This document shows positions 1 to 8,054 of a stretch of DNA of 64,000 nt, in pieces. This DNA comes from Tenuifilum sp. 4138str (GTDB lineage Bacteria; Bacteroidota; Bacteroidia; Bacteroidales; Tenuifilaceae), in NCBI RefSeq assembly GCF_041102575.1, contig NZ_JBGCUE010000003.1, positions 274,884-338,883 on the forward strand. Direction: 5' to 3'. The notes beneath the pieces were generated by a model. The model was not told the origin of the DNA and made no database searches. It worked only from the letters and a program-made list of their open reading frames with translations. Numbering within the stretch: the stretch's first letter is position 1; each line of letters begins with the position of its first letter. The translations under genes and the position numbers were made by a program.

Positions 1-452
1 GGGTGGTTAGGGAAAATTAACTCCTCAAAATCATCAAAAATTAATTCGGAAGGCGAATCGTGGTATGAGTTTATCTCATCAACAATTACTTCCTTTTCCC
101 GCTTGAGTTCTTTCTCAGGGAAAGTGCTATGGAACATGATGTCGGCCAGTAACTCAACTGCGCGGGCGAAATCTTGCTTGAGGAACGTGGCATGAATAAC
201 TGTTTCCTCCTTGGATGTGTAAGCATTCAGGTCGCCACCCACATCCTCCATGCGGCTCATGATGTGAAATGCCTTGCGTTTTTTTGTTCCCTTAAAAATT
301 ACATGCTCAATAAAATGGGCTAGGCCATGCTCATGATCAAACTCGTCGCGTGTGCCGGTATTCACCATTATGCAGCAGTATGCCACTGGCGAATCGGTTC
401 GTTTGTGGGCAAGTCGTATCCCGTTTTGTAGTGTATAGAGTTCAAATTCCAT
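1..452 (-). CDS. M16 family zinc peptidase, N-terminal part (partial)
   Basis: About 150 residues are visible; the rest runs off the left edge. The translated start (MEFELYTLQNGIRL) is typical of M16 (insulinase/pitrilysin) peptidases. Near residues 47-51 it has HFIEH, the inverted zinc motif HxxEH, and downstream a stretch with DLNAYTSKE, also typical. The ATG at 452 is chosen because the N-terminal beta strand of the family begins there. Family members cleave peptides, often in the periplasm or cytoplasm and often as pairs of active and inactive copies; which applies here cannot be told from the fragment. No signal peptide is seen. The assignment is firm, the substrate unknown. Confidence 0.9.
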   Translation of the reverse strand, partial: MEFELYTLQNGIRLAHKRTDSPVAYCCIMVNTGTRDEFDHEHGLAHFIEHVIFKGTKKRKAFHIMSRMEDVGGDLNAYTSKEETVIHATFLKQDFARAVELLADIMFHSTFPEKELKREKEVIVDEINSYHDSPSELIFDDFEELIFPNH

Positions 453-817
453 TCCCGCAAAATAATCTGCAAACCTATTACATTTATATGGTTTTACAAA
501 AACCCTTAAGATTGAGTTTAATCGTTCACTTTTCCACAATTCTTCAAACTTACCCTAACTCCTTCTAACTCCATCGAGTTCTGTTTATTTCGAAAATTCC
601 TAATCATCCCGAGTTATTCCCCCTCTTTGGCGCGCGTCTGCGGACGCGTGTAAGCGAGGGAGTTGGGCGGAGCCCAAGCCAAACGCAGCACTTCAGCCAG
701 ACAAAAAAAAAGTTTTTTGTTCGTGCCTGAACAAGGGAAATTTTACTAAATTTACAGAAGGCTACCGGGCGGAGCGATGTATGCCGCACGCGTTTAAAAA
801 CGAGCGGGAGCGAGGGT

Positions 818-868
818 AATAAAGCGTAAGAAGTAATTGTCACGGACTACAAGTCCGCGCCAGCAATG
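818..868 (+). repeat. 51-bp direct repeat, copy A
   Basis: This 51-bp stretch recurs at 2522-2572 in the same orientation with about two mismatches. Its core contains the small palindrome GGACTACAAGTCC. The two copies bracket the AT-rich genes at 1034-1708 and 1929-2240, which suggests a small island or a product of repeat-mediated exchange. Confidence 0.8.
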
Positions 869-889
869 GCGGGTGAAATGTTAATGTTA

Positions 890-949
890 CCCCACGGATT
901 GGCTTTGCCGAACTCCCTCGGTCGGTTGCAAATCCGCGCGAGCGGGGAG
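890..949. repeat. GC-rich palindromic repeat, degenerate copy
   Basis: The segment shares its right half (CGGTCGGTTGCAAATCCGCG) with the hairpin at 1779-1859, and its left half (CACGGATTGGCTTTGCCGAAC) appears inverted near 2470-2490. It is a member of the same short interspersed palindromic family. Confidence 0.6.
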
Positions 950-1033
950 GTTAAGGGAAGCAGAAATAAAGACAAGAAACAAGAATATTGATAAAGTGGT
1001 AAAACAAATCATAATAACCAAAACATTTTAGCC

Positions 1034-1708
1034 ATGAAAAACAAGGTATTTATTTTATTTTTATTTATTATTCAATTCTCATATTGTCAGTCAAATGGAG
1101 AATATGATGAAAAAATAGTTGATAATCATTCTCGGTGTGGTATTTTAGAAGCACCATTTATGATAAATGAGCTTATTGAGATTTATAAAAAGGATAGTCT
1201 TATTATTAAAAGAATATTTAATAGAGAGGCACACAATAGGACGGAATATACCTTGTATTGTTACAATGTAGTTGCGGATTTTTTCTATAAAAGGCTATTA
1301 GAGTATAGAAAAAGTAAGAATAAGGCGATTATTGACAAAATGATTTCTGACTTAAATTATAATAAAAATATTGTTAAGCCAAAGATTGATTGGGCACATG
1401 TTTTTGAAACTTGTCTAACTTGTGCATTTGGAGAGTATCCAGATGATAGATTCTTCTATTTTCAGTTTTCTATTATGTTTATGGGAGAACAGGAGATAAA
1501 AGAAATGATAAGTGATGAAAACGGAGAACAGTGGAGATATGCATTAATGGCAATTAAAGGAGGAGATTCATTTACTTTAACCAAAGAAGAAAATTATGCA
1601 AGATATGTATTAGATAGGCGTACAGCACGATATATAATAGAAAGGTGGAAAGATAGTAAGCTTAAAGAGGTGCAGGATCTTATAGCTGTTTATAAGAGAG
1701 TAATGTAG
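1034..1708 (+). CDS. Secreted protein of unknown function
   Basis: This 224-residue protein starts with a clear signal peptide (MKNKVFILFLFIIQFSYCQS), so it is probably periplasmic or surface exposed. The YC-Q end could be a lipobox-like cleavage, but the match is weak. No domain is recognised. The mature part is charged and helical, with two Cys close together (ETCLTCAFGE). The gene is much more AT-rich than the operon to its right and lies between repeats and a transposase remnant, which suggests horizontal gain. Codon use looks like real coding sequence. Function unknown. Confidence 0.7.
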   Translation: MKNKVFILFLFIIQFSYCQSNGEYDEKIVDNHSRCGILEAPFMINELIEIYKKDSLIIKRIFNREAHNRTEYTLYCYNVVADFFYKRLLEYRKSKNKAIIDKMISDLNYNKNIVKPKIDWAHVFETCLTCAFGEYPDDRFFYFQFSIMFMGEQEIKEMISDENGEQWRYALMAIKGGDSFTLTKEENYARYVLDRRTARYIIERWKDSKLKEVQDLIAVYKRVM

Positions 1709-1771
1709 CTTTGTCTTTTTTTAGTAAGGGTAAAAAACGGATTATTTCGTTAATATTTTCCACTTTTGTAA

Positions 1772-1939
1772 ACTTTTGTTTCAACCCCCGCTCGCGCGGA
1801 TTTACCTTCGGTGAGCTCCCTTCGGTCGGTTGTAAATCCGCGCGAGCGGGGGGTTGAAAGATTTGAATATCTTCCAGAAGAATATATAATGCCAGCAGAT
1901 AATACAAAAGTTGTAATACCCGGAACAAATGGCTATTAG
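1772..1939 (+). pseudogene. Possible 3' end of a disrupted gene
   Basis: After the palindrome, an open frame from about 1853 to the stop at 1937-1939 encodes VERFEYLPEEYIMPADNTKV and a few more residues. That composition looks like the true C-terminus of a protein. Upstream the frame passes through the palindromic repeat and stops at 1769-1771 with no plausible start. The simplest reading is that the repeat entered or replaced the upstream part of a gene. The frame overlaps the start of the next gene by 11 bases. Evidence is limited to composition. Confidence 0.3.
1779..1859. repeat. Long palindromic repeat (26-bp arms)
   Basis: The arms at 1779-1804 and 1833-1859 are inverted copies of each other, differing by one C/G in a homopolymer run, around a loop of about 28 bases. 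Related sequence is found at 890-949 and 2408-2494. The perfect arms imply a strong hairpin in DNA or RNA. No T-run follows, so it is not a classic terminator. Confidence 0.85.
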
Positions 1940-2240
1940 TGAAAAAGAACATAAAAGAAACACAAAGCAATTTCTTATTTATTCATTGGCATTTATTTGC
2001 ATAATTGCAATAGGTATCTATGTTAAGCAAAAAGGAAAGAGCGAAGATGAACAAATTAATAAATATGGATCTTCAACCATAGGTTGGATTTATTACACCC
2101 AAAATTCAACAAGGGGATTATGGGTAAAATATAACTTTAAAGTAGAAAATAAGACTTTTAAAGGAGTGCTGAGAACTTATAAAAAAGGCATTAAGGTTGG
2201 TCAGAAATATGAAGTAGAATACTGTCTAGTCCTGAAATAA
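1929..2240 (+). CDS. Small single-span membrane protein, function unknown
   Basis: The 103-residue product has a charged N-terminus, one membrane span at about residues 16-32 (FLIYSLAFICIIAIGIYV) and a soluble C-terminal part rich in beta-prone and lysine residues, ending KVGQKYEVEYCLVLK. This plan is common among small Bacteroidota proteins of unknown function. The C-terminal part probably lies outside the cytoplasmic membrane. It is AT-rich like the gene at 1034-1708 and may belong to the same acquired segment. The ATG overlaps the end of the remnant upstream. Confidence 0.6.
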   Translation: MAISEKEHKRNTKQFLIYSLAFICIIAIGIYVKQKGKSEDEQINKYGSSTIGWIYYTQNSTRGLWVKYNFKVENKTFKGVLRTYKKGIKVGQKYEVEYCLVLK

Positions 2241-2261
2241 GTCTACAGGTTAGAAATAGAT

Positions 2262-2411
2262 TTAAGCGACACACATAAAAACATGATCAGGGGTTTTAAA
2301 GCCCAAAGATACATGTAATCTTTTAGAGTTGTAAATGCTCACGGCCTGATCGACGGCTTTTCTGGCCAGGTGGGTAGAGGGGAAGGGCTGGTTGAGGAAG
2401 AACACCAGCTC
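2262..2411 (-). pseudogene. IS3-family transposase (OrfB) C-terminal remnant
   Basis: Read on the minus strand, about 49 codons end in a TAA and encode the typical tail of an IS3-type integrase-core transposase: LNQPFPSTHLARKAVDQAV, then SIYNSKRLHVSLGFKTPDHV. The final DDE glutamate region and everything upstream are missing; the frame runs straight into the GC-rich repeat at 2408. It is a dead fragment left by an insertion sequence. Confidence 0.85.
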
Positions 2412-2494
2412 GCGCGGATTTACCTTCGGTGAGCTCCCTTCGGTCGGTTGTAATCCGTGCGGTTGTAGTTCGGTAAAGCCAATCCGTGCGGTTA
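2408..2494. repeat. GC-rich palindromic repeat, diverged copy
   Basis: The first part (2408-2450) repeats the left arm and loop of the hairpin at 1779-1859. The right part (about 2470-2490) matches the left part of the 890-949 copy in inverted orientation. It abuts the broken edge of the transposase remnant, so it probably took part in the rearrangement. Confidence 0.65.
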
Positions 2495-2521
2495 TTTCAA
2501 TAAAGCATAGTTGAAATAAAC

Positions 2522-2572
2522 AATAAAGAGTAAGAAGTATTTGTCACGGACTACAAGTCCGCGCCAGCAATG
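2522..2572 (+). repeat. 51-bp direct repeat, copy B
   Basis: Second copy of the repeat at 818-868, same orientation, about two mismatches. It is followed at 2573-2614 by GC-rich sequence whose reverse complement resembles that near 620-650, including a CGTCCGCAGACG core. Confidence 0.8.
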
Positions 2573-2635
2573 AGTGGCATATGCCGCACTCGTCCGCAGA
2601 CGCGAGTGAGCAAGGGGAGCAGTGCGTTGAAATAG

Positions 2636-3760
2636 CTATGACCATCGCCCATTAATTTTTGCTCCACACCAGCCGCATTTCCCATTGTTAAGGTTAACAA
2701 GTGCTACATTGTATCCCTTGCGTTCCACAACCACCTTACCGCATGATGGGCAAATGGTATCGCCCGATCCGGGCAGAACTGTATTGCCTATGTAAACATA
2801 CTTTAACCCACACGATTGGGCAATCTCTCTTGCCTTAATCAGCGTTGATGTTGGTGTTTGTGGGAGTTGGGTAAGCTTGTATAACGGGAAGAACCGGCTA
2901 AAATGCAACGGCATTTCGGAGAATCCATTACTTGCCAGCCACTGGCACATCTTACGTATCATGGCATAATCATCGGTCCATGTGGGTATAACCAGGTTGG
3001 TTATTTCAACCCAAACGTTCATCTCGAGCAGTATGCGTAAGGTGTTAAGAATAGGCTCCAGGGTTCCTGCATTTAGCTTTAGGTAGATTTCATTACTAAA
3101 CGATTTCAGATCGATGTTGGCAGCATCAATCCCTTTTGCGAGTTCGCGTAGCGGTTCCTCGTTTATGTAACCGTTCGATACTAGTACATTGCCTATGCCC
3201 TTTTTCTGAGCAATTCCGGCGGTTTCATACATGTATTCGTAAAAAGTAATTGGCTCTGAGTAGGTGTATGCTATGCTTTTGCATCCATTGCGTTTGGCCT
3301 GCTCAACCACCTGTTCGGGGAATAGCTCTGCATTTCGGGTGTCCTTGGGGCTACTTTGCGAGATCTCCCAGTTCTGACAGTTCAGGCAACCAAAGTTACA
3401 ACCAGCCGTTGCAATGGAAAACGATTTGCTTCCCGGGTAGTAATGGTAAAGTGGTTTCTTCTCAATGGGATCGATATGTACGGCGCACGGATTACCGTAG
3501 GCAATGGTGTATAGCTTTCCGTTGTAGTTAACCCGGTTGCGGCACTGGCTGGTTTCTCCGGGACGAATATTGCACTCATTGGGGCAAAGGTTGCAACGCA
3601 TACCGCGCGGAGTGGGTGTGTAAAACATTGCCTCGCGGCTCCACTTCCAGGGTTTATCGTCCAACCCAAATGCCGATAGGCTTAAGTATCGCAGGGCCAT
3701 TAAACTACCGGTTGCTAATAGGCTCCTTTTTAGGAATTCGCGGCGCGATATCTTTTCCAT
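2636..3760 (-). CDS. amrS: AmmeMemoRadiSam system radical SAM enzyme with Tat-type signal
   Basis: This 374-residue protein is the radical SAM member of the AmmeMemoRadiSam trio (distantly PflA-like). The SAM-cluster motif CxxxCxxC is at C121-C125-C128. An N-terminal Cys set (C56, C59, C63, C73) and a C-terminal pair of CxxC knuckles (CPSC, CGWC) look like extra metal or iron-sulphur sites. The first 32 residues are a textbook twin-arginine signal (SRREFLK at 5-11, then a hydrophobic stretch), odd for an enzyme family that needs cytosolic SAM and electrons. It is the last gene of a tight operon, 12 bases after the membrane protein. The reaction is not known to me. The family call is firm; export is inferred from the motif. 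Confidence 0.88.
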   Translation of the reverse strand: MEKISRREFLKRSLLATGSLMALRYLSLSAFGLDDKPWKWSREAMFYTPTPRGMRCNLCPNECNIRPGETSQCRNRVNYNGKLYTIAYGNPCAVHIDPIEKKPLYHYYPGSKSFSIATAGCNFGCLNCQNWEISQSSPKDTRNAELFPEQVVEQAKRNGCKSIAYTYSEPITFYEYMYETAGIAQKKGIGNVLVSNGYINEEPLRELAKGIDAANIDLKSFSNEIYLKLNAGTLEPILNTLRILLEMNVWVEITNLVIPTWTDDYAMIRKMCQWLASNGFSEMPLHFSRFFPLYKLTQLPQTPTSTLIKAREIAQSCGLKYVYIGNTVLPGSGDTICPSCGKVVVERKGYNVALVNLNNGKCGWCGAKINGRWS

Positions 3761-3772
3761 GGTATAAGTTTT

Positions 3773-6190
3773 TTAAACTTTAAGAAACAGGTAAATGCCA
3801 ATGAAAACCAATAATACCGAAATGCTTGAGAGAAATCCAATTGATGGTATTAGCAAAAGTGTAACAATTACAATGCCAGCAGCCGATCCCATAAGGTCGG
3901 CAGCATAGGTTTTGGCAGGTTGGTTGGGGTTAGAGTTTGAATTCTCGGTAATACTAATATACAGGTAGCCAACACTAAACGAAGCAATGAGTATCCCTGC
4001 ACTTACAATGGCTATTAATAGCCAAATCTCCACATGCATCATAGTTATAAAAAGGGCAAAAAGAATAATAAATGAACCGATTAGTGATATTTTTATGTGT
4101 TTAGGTTTTATACTGATTACCTTCCCGTATGCCATTGAGCCTAGCGCTAGTCCTCCCATGAAAAGGGCAATCATTGCGCCAAGCGTGCCGTAAAGTAAGC
4201 CTGCTGCAATTTGTAGAGTTAATAGGTAAAGGGTTTGGATAGCCGATCCGGCAAATCCTACAGCATACATCGCGCGCAGGTGGTAGTTAGTAACAAAGAA
4301 AGGGATAAGCAAAAGGACGGCTCCAACGACCAAAAGTAGCCAAATCTTATCGCCAAACATCGATAGGTACCCTAGCGTGTTCTGTAATACCGGCCAAGGA
4401 TGATTATCTGTGTTTATTTTCTGGGTTGATTGGGTTTGCTCATGAAAGAAATGGTTACGCTGAGCAATGTGCTCATCGTTGATGTAATCGGGGCGTACGT
4501 ATAGGTTGGCTTCGCCAATATTTTGCTCGCTTAGTAGTTGGGCCATATCAATACGTATAGTGCTATCCGATGCAAGCAGGTAATCGCGCTCGCCACTTAT
4601 TACCTCTACTTTGCGGAAAACGCTTTTAAACGTGGCTGTTATCGACGTGTAGGCCTTTTGCCTTGGTGCCGATGGGTAGTTCCCAATACCTGAAAGGCTA
4701 ATACTTAAAACCCCATCTGCTGTCAAGTGCTTCTTTAAAAGTTCAAGGAATTCAATGGTAAAGAAACGGTTTTGTTCAAGCGATGTTGGCTCGGGCGTTG
4801 TGATAATTGCAATGTCGTACTTTTCCGATGATTTTCTCAGAAAACCACGAATGTCACTATTAATAATTTTAGTATTGTCCGGGAAATCAACCTTACAATA
4901 GTTTCGACTCATCCTTAAAAGATGGGGATTAGGTTCTACATAATCTACTTTTTTTACTTGCTTATACTTTTTCAGCTCATCAATCAGACCCGCATAACCT
5001 CCCGATACCAGTAAAACCTTGCTGGGCATGTAGCGTTGCGCCATGGTGTAATGCACTACTTCCTCGCAGTAAATGGTATTTTGCGTGCCAAAAAGCATTG
5101 TTCCATTTTCGAAAAAATTGAACTGATCCTCCGAACCGTTCACGGTTATACTTCCATAGGGCGAATCGGTTACCGATAGTACCTTCTGCCCCGGAAAAAG
5201 CATCGACTCCGCTTTAATATCAAAATTTAATGTTTTTACTGATATGCCTATTGTTAAAAGCGCCAGTGGAATAGCAAGTTTGGCAATATTTTTAAGGGGG
5301 TAGGCTATGATTAAACTTGCTAAAAATCCAACAGCAATTGCTGCAAGGTATGTATTAAAAATCCAGATAATTACAAGCGATAGCAAAAGTCCCCCTGCCA
5401 AACTTCCTAATGCTTCGTATGCATAAATGGATGGGTATTCCGATTTTATTTGTTTGGTGAGCAAGGCGTAAACCATGCCCGATGGGAAAGCGGTGGGAGT
5501 CATCATTACGACAATCATCACTATAACATGGTAAGGTGGAATAAGCACACCCGACGGGAAAAAGGTTTGCCTGATTTCGCCCGATAAGAAAATAAAAATT
5601 ATGGCTGAAAGAAACATAAACCCTAGTGCCATTCGGGTTAACTTTTGGGGGTTTATCCCGTTAGCCGTTCGGCTTCCGGCAATGGCACCCGCAGCCGACA
5701 GTAGCATCCATATACCTATTATCCATGTTATTAGGAACTCGTTCCCCTGGAATACCTTAGTGAACTGCCTAATCAGCAGTACCTGAAGCGATACCGAGAG
5801 TAGTCCAAGCGCAAAAGCTGATTTAACAAGTTGCTGCTGTGTATTAACCGTTACCGTTTTGGTTTGCCTACCCCTAAACAAAAGGTATTTGCTGAAGTAC
5901 CCCCTGTGCCAAAGGGTATGAATGAATGCCACCACGCTCATGGCAATCCCAAGCTGAACGTGCCACTGTAGTATGACCTTAACATAACTCCACCCCAGCT
6001 TATAGTTTATATTGATTGTTAGTAGAATTCCAAGAATGGCACAGCCAAGGAATACAAACAGCAGAGCAAAGTTCCAGAACTTCCGATGGGTTGAAAAAGA
6101 TATAATGCCTGCTTGCACCATTAGGCTGCCAAGTAGATAATATATGGTGATGGCTAACGAAATGGGAATCAGGAGGTAGGGTGAACTCAT
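3773..6190 (-). CDS. Polytopic membrane protein with degenerate spermidine-synthase-like domain
   Basis: The product is about 805 residues. Residues 1-100 form membrane spans with H35, H77, H91 and H95, resembling b-type haem membrane domains. Residues about 120-310 hold several more spans, and about 335-600 a SAM-binding fold like spermidine synthase (SpeE). A second block of roughly seven spans ends the protein. The hallmark GGGDGG is here SGGYAG, so the catalytic Asp is Tyr, and the ligand-binding acidic residue motif VEID is VEPN. Normal aminopropyl transfer is therefore doubtful. The ATG at 6190 is preferred over a TTG at 6199. It sits between the other two AmmeMemoRadiSam genes, probably in one transcript. 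Function unknown; haem binding is inference. Confidence 0.8.
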   Translation of the reverse strand: MSSPYLLIPISLAITIYYLLGSLMVQAGIISFSTHRKFWNFALLFVFLGCAILGILLTININYKLGWSYVKVILQWHVQLGIAMSVVAFIHTLWHRGYFSKYLLFRGRQTKTVTVNTQQQLVKSAFALGLLSVSLQVLLIRQFTKVFQGNEFLITWIIGIWMLLSAAGAIAGSRTANGINPQKLTRMALGFMFLSAIIFIFLSGEIRQTFFPSGVLIPPYHVIVMIVVMMTPTAFPSGMVYALLTKQIKSEYPSIYAYEALGSLAGGLLLSLVIIWIFNTYLAAIAVGFLASLIIAYPLKNIAKLAIPLALLTIGISVKTLNFDIKAESMLFPGQKVLSVTDSPYGSITVNGSEDQFNFFENGTMLFGTQNTIYCEEVVHYTMAQRYMPSKVLLVSGGYAGLIDELKKYKQVKKVDYVEPNPHLLRMSRNYCKVDFPDNTKIINSDIRGFLRKSSEKYDIAIITTPEPTSLEQNRFFTIEFLELLKKHLTADGVLSISLSGIGNYPSAPRQKAYTSITATFKSVFRKVEVISGERDYLLASDSTIRIDMAQLLSEQNIGEANLYVRPDYINDEHIAQRNHFFHEQTQSTQKINTDNHPWPVLQNTLGYLSMFGDKIWLLLVVGAVLLLIPFFVTNYHLRAMYAVGFAGSAIQTLYLLTLQIAAGLLYGTLGAMIALFMGGLALGSMAYGKVISIKPKHIKISLIGSFIILFALFITMMHVEIWLLIAIVSAGILIASFSVGYLYISITENSNSNPNQPAKTYAADLMGSAAGIVIVTLLLIPSIGFLSSISVLLVFIGIYLFLKV

Positions 6191-6200
6191 GAGTGGCAAT

Positions 6201-7730
6201 CTACTTTAAGCCCAGTTCCTTCTCATCGAAAACAATGGCCTCGTAAGTAAATATTTCGGCATCGCGCCAGCCATCCCACCCAATACCAGCCTTGTCGCGT
6301 GCGCAGTGGCCAAGGAATTCTTCAAGCGACCATCGGGTTTCCTTTGCCACCTGTGGCAAAAACGTTCCGGAACGACCTCCTTTTTTGATATATATTCCGT
6401 GCTTACCCAGTTCAATCTCCTTAATGTTGCTTATTCGTTTCATTGGAGTAAGAACCGAAATCTCAATATCAATATCGTTCAACTCATCGGCTGTTACCGA
6501 TTCAAAACGGTAATCCTCAGTTGCCGCCGATATGGCCATGGCCATTACTACACGGTAGAGTGGGGTTGTGGTGGAAAAATTTCCAATGCATCCACGTAAC
6601 TTACCGTGGTTGTGCAGGGTTACAAAAGCACCGGCATTGGTTTTTAGAGTTGATGATAGTTTGGACTCATCGGGTGGTGTGGGGGTTTTCCCGGAAAGGT
6701 ATTCGGTGATGGTTTTCCGTGCAAGTTTGAGTAGCTCGCGTTTATCGTTGTTGGTTAGGTTGAAGTCTGCAGTTTTGGCTTGCTGTTGAATGGCAGCAAT
6801 AGCCCAGTAGCCTACAACCCTATCCTTGCCGCCGTAAGGCGAATCGCCGGAGTTCCTATACATAATTGTTTTGTAGGTAATACCCGGTTTCCCCTCAGTG
6901 ATTTTCAAAAGCATAAGCCCCGATGTCCATCCACACATGGCTGTTGCCAGGTCGTCGATACCAGCATTCTCGTTTCGGATTTTGGCTTTCATGAACTCTA
7001 CAGGCGAGTTAGAGACAATGGCATGGGCCATATCGTCGTCGGTGCGGCGGGCATCCTCGTAAGAGGGGTAGTGTGAGAAGTCGGAACTGATTATGAAAAG
7101 ATTATCGGGGTTAAGGTATGGTTCTAATGCTTCGGCCAAAAGGGTAACAGTGGCTTGCGATTCGCCACCAATAATTATGGGGATAATGGAAAAATCGTTT
7201 TTTAGCCAGTATTGCAGAAATGGCAATTGAACCTCAAGGCTATGCTCCTTGACATGTGGTTTTACATCAACCGTAAATACCTTATGGTTTTGAACGAGTT
7301 CGTTTGCCAAAGGGTCAATAGGGACCCTGCCTAGTGGCGTAATAAATGCACCTTTGGTGTAAACGGCTGCTCCTGTAAAAAACATGGTGTGGCTCGATCC
7401 TATCAGGAAGATATGCTTGAACTTTTTATCCCTGTCAATTTGCCTATACCCGCTTGCAGCCACTTGACCGGAAAAAACGTAACCGGCATGAGGTACAATT
7501 AGGGCTAGGGGCTGAGCATCCATAACCTTTTGTGCACTATCGAAGTAAGATTTCACCTCCTTTTCCAGCTGAGCCTTTGTGCCGGGATAAAATTGTCCTG
7601 CTACAGCTGGTTGCCTATCGAAATCGTTAGGTTTATTCATATTCTGTCCGTTACACGATGTTTCGGTTACTATTAAAACTGTTAGCGTAAAAGCACATAG
7701 CTTTTTACTTCGGTTAAGCAGATTATACAT
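6201..7730 (-). CDS. Memo-AMMECR1 fusion, predicted lipoprotein (AmmeMemoRadiSam proteins B and A)
   Basis: The 509-residue protein has a signal peptide ending in TETSC with Cys26 as probable lipid site. Residues about 38-315 are a Memo domain, related to class III extradiol dioxygenases, with putative metal ligands H81 (PHAGYVFSG), H114 (GSSHTMFF) and C266 (MCGWTSG). Residues about 330-505 are an AMMECR1 domain with its signature LRGCIG at 378-383. Members A and B of the AmmeMemoRadiSam trio are thus one chain. The ATG at 7730 is chosen over a TTG at 7757 because it gives a proper signal peptide. It is the first gene of the operon, 10 bases before the next start. The biochemical role of the trio is unsettled; the envelope location is inferred. 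Confidence 0.88.
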   Translation of the reverse strand: MYNLLNRSKKLCAFTLTVLIVTETSCNGQNMNKPNDFDRQPAVAGQFYPGTKAQLEKEVKSYFDSAQKVMDAQPLALIVPHAGYVFSGQVAASGYRQIDRDKKFKHIFLIGSSHTMFFTGAAVYTKGAFITPLGRVPIDPLANELVQNHKVFTVDVKPHVKEHSLEVQLPFLQYWLKNDFSIIPIIIGGESQATVTLLAEALEPYLNPDNLFIISSDFSHYPSYEDARRTDDDMAHAIVSNSPVEFMKAKIRNENAGIDDLATAMCGWTSGLMLLKITEGKPGITYKTIMYRNSGDSPYGGKDRVVGYWAIAAIQQQAKTADFNLTNNDKRELLKLARKTITEYLSGKTPTPPDESKLSSTLKTNAGAFVTLHNHGKLRGCIGNFSTTTPLYRVVMAMAISAATEDYRFESVTADELNDIDIEISVLTPMKRISNIKEIELGKHGIYIKKGGRSGTFLPQVAKETRWSLEEFLGHCARDKAGIGWDGWRDAEIFTYEAIVFDEKELGLK

Positions 7731-7754
7731 TATGCTAACGGTTTGGTATTTCCC

Positions 7755-7786
7755 CAAATTTACCTTTAGGATAGGGAAAAGTCAAG
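7755..7786 (-). promoter_or_regulatory. Possible promoter of the AmmeMemoRadiSam operon
   Basis: On the minus strand a TAAATTTG box (7762 to 7755) fits the Bacteroidota -7 consensus TAnnTTTG. Twenty bases upstream lies CTTG, one mismatch from TTTG. The box is about 25 bases ahead of the ATG at 7730. Confidence 0.45.
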
Positions 7787-7934
7787 GGGAAACGACAGAA
7801 ATATTTAAGCAGGAATGGAATAGCGTTTTCAGCTGAAGCGGTTCCTCTAGGAGTGTGTTCAGAAGTTTTGAAGAGGAAGTAATGACCGGCAGAAAATTTG
7901 AAAATAATTTACATGCAAGTTAAAATCTATCAAA

Positions 7935-7962
7935 TTAAAAAACCCGGCTTTTGGCCGGGTTT
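7935..7962 (-). terminator. Terminator after tRNA-His
   Basis: The inverted repeat AACCCGG/CCGGGTT with loop CCAAAAG is followed on the minus strand by a run of T, directly after the tRNA. Confidence 0.8.
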
Positions 7963-7963
7963 G

Positions 7964-8038
7964 GGTGGAAGATGGGACTTGAACCCACGACCCCCAGATC
8001 CACAATCTGGTGCTCTAACCAGCTGAGCTACATCCACC
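7964..8038 (-). tRNA. tRNA-His (GTG anticodon)
   Basis: The cloverleaf is complete on the minus strand: acceptor GTGGATG paired with CTTCCAC (one mismatch), D arm, anticodon stem CCAGA/TCTGG around loop TTGTGGA, T arm GTGGG/CCCAT. The anticodon GTG lies at 8001-8003. A G at -1 (position 8038) opposite C73 (7964) is the hallmark of histidine tRNA. CCA is not encoded. Confidence 0.97.
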
Positions 8039-8054
8039 ATGTCAATTGCGGCTG

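Larger units (their letters stand above)
453..1033. other. Gene-free region with pyrimidine-rich stretch and GC-rich repeats
   Basis: No credible gene is seen. Positions 535-600 carry a degenerate TCTAACTCC-like pyrimidine-rich stretch that recurs at 10380-10600. From about 620 onward the DNA becomes GC-rich and repetitive, with a short palindrome near 628-645 (GCGTC...GACGC), the 51-bp direct repeat at 818-868 and the palindromic repeat at 890-949. Open frames here are by-products of the repeats. Confidence 0.6.

Noticed and set aside
604..843. Minus-strand open frame of 79 codons
   Set aside because: It lies fully in GC-rich repeat DNA, has biased arginine-rich composition and no start context. 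It is a by-product of the repeats.
3250..3669. Open frames on both strands inside the radical SAM gene
   Set aside because: They are shadows of a well-conserved coding sequence with all family motifs.
3773..6190. True spermidine synthase (polyamine synthesis)
   Set aside because: The catalytic Asp of GGGDGG is replaced by Tyr, the protein is mostly membrane spans, and there are no other polyamine genes nearby.
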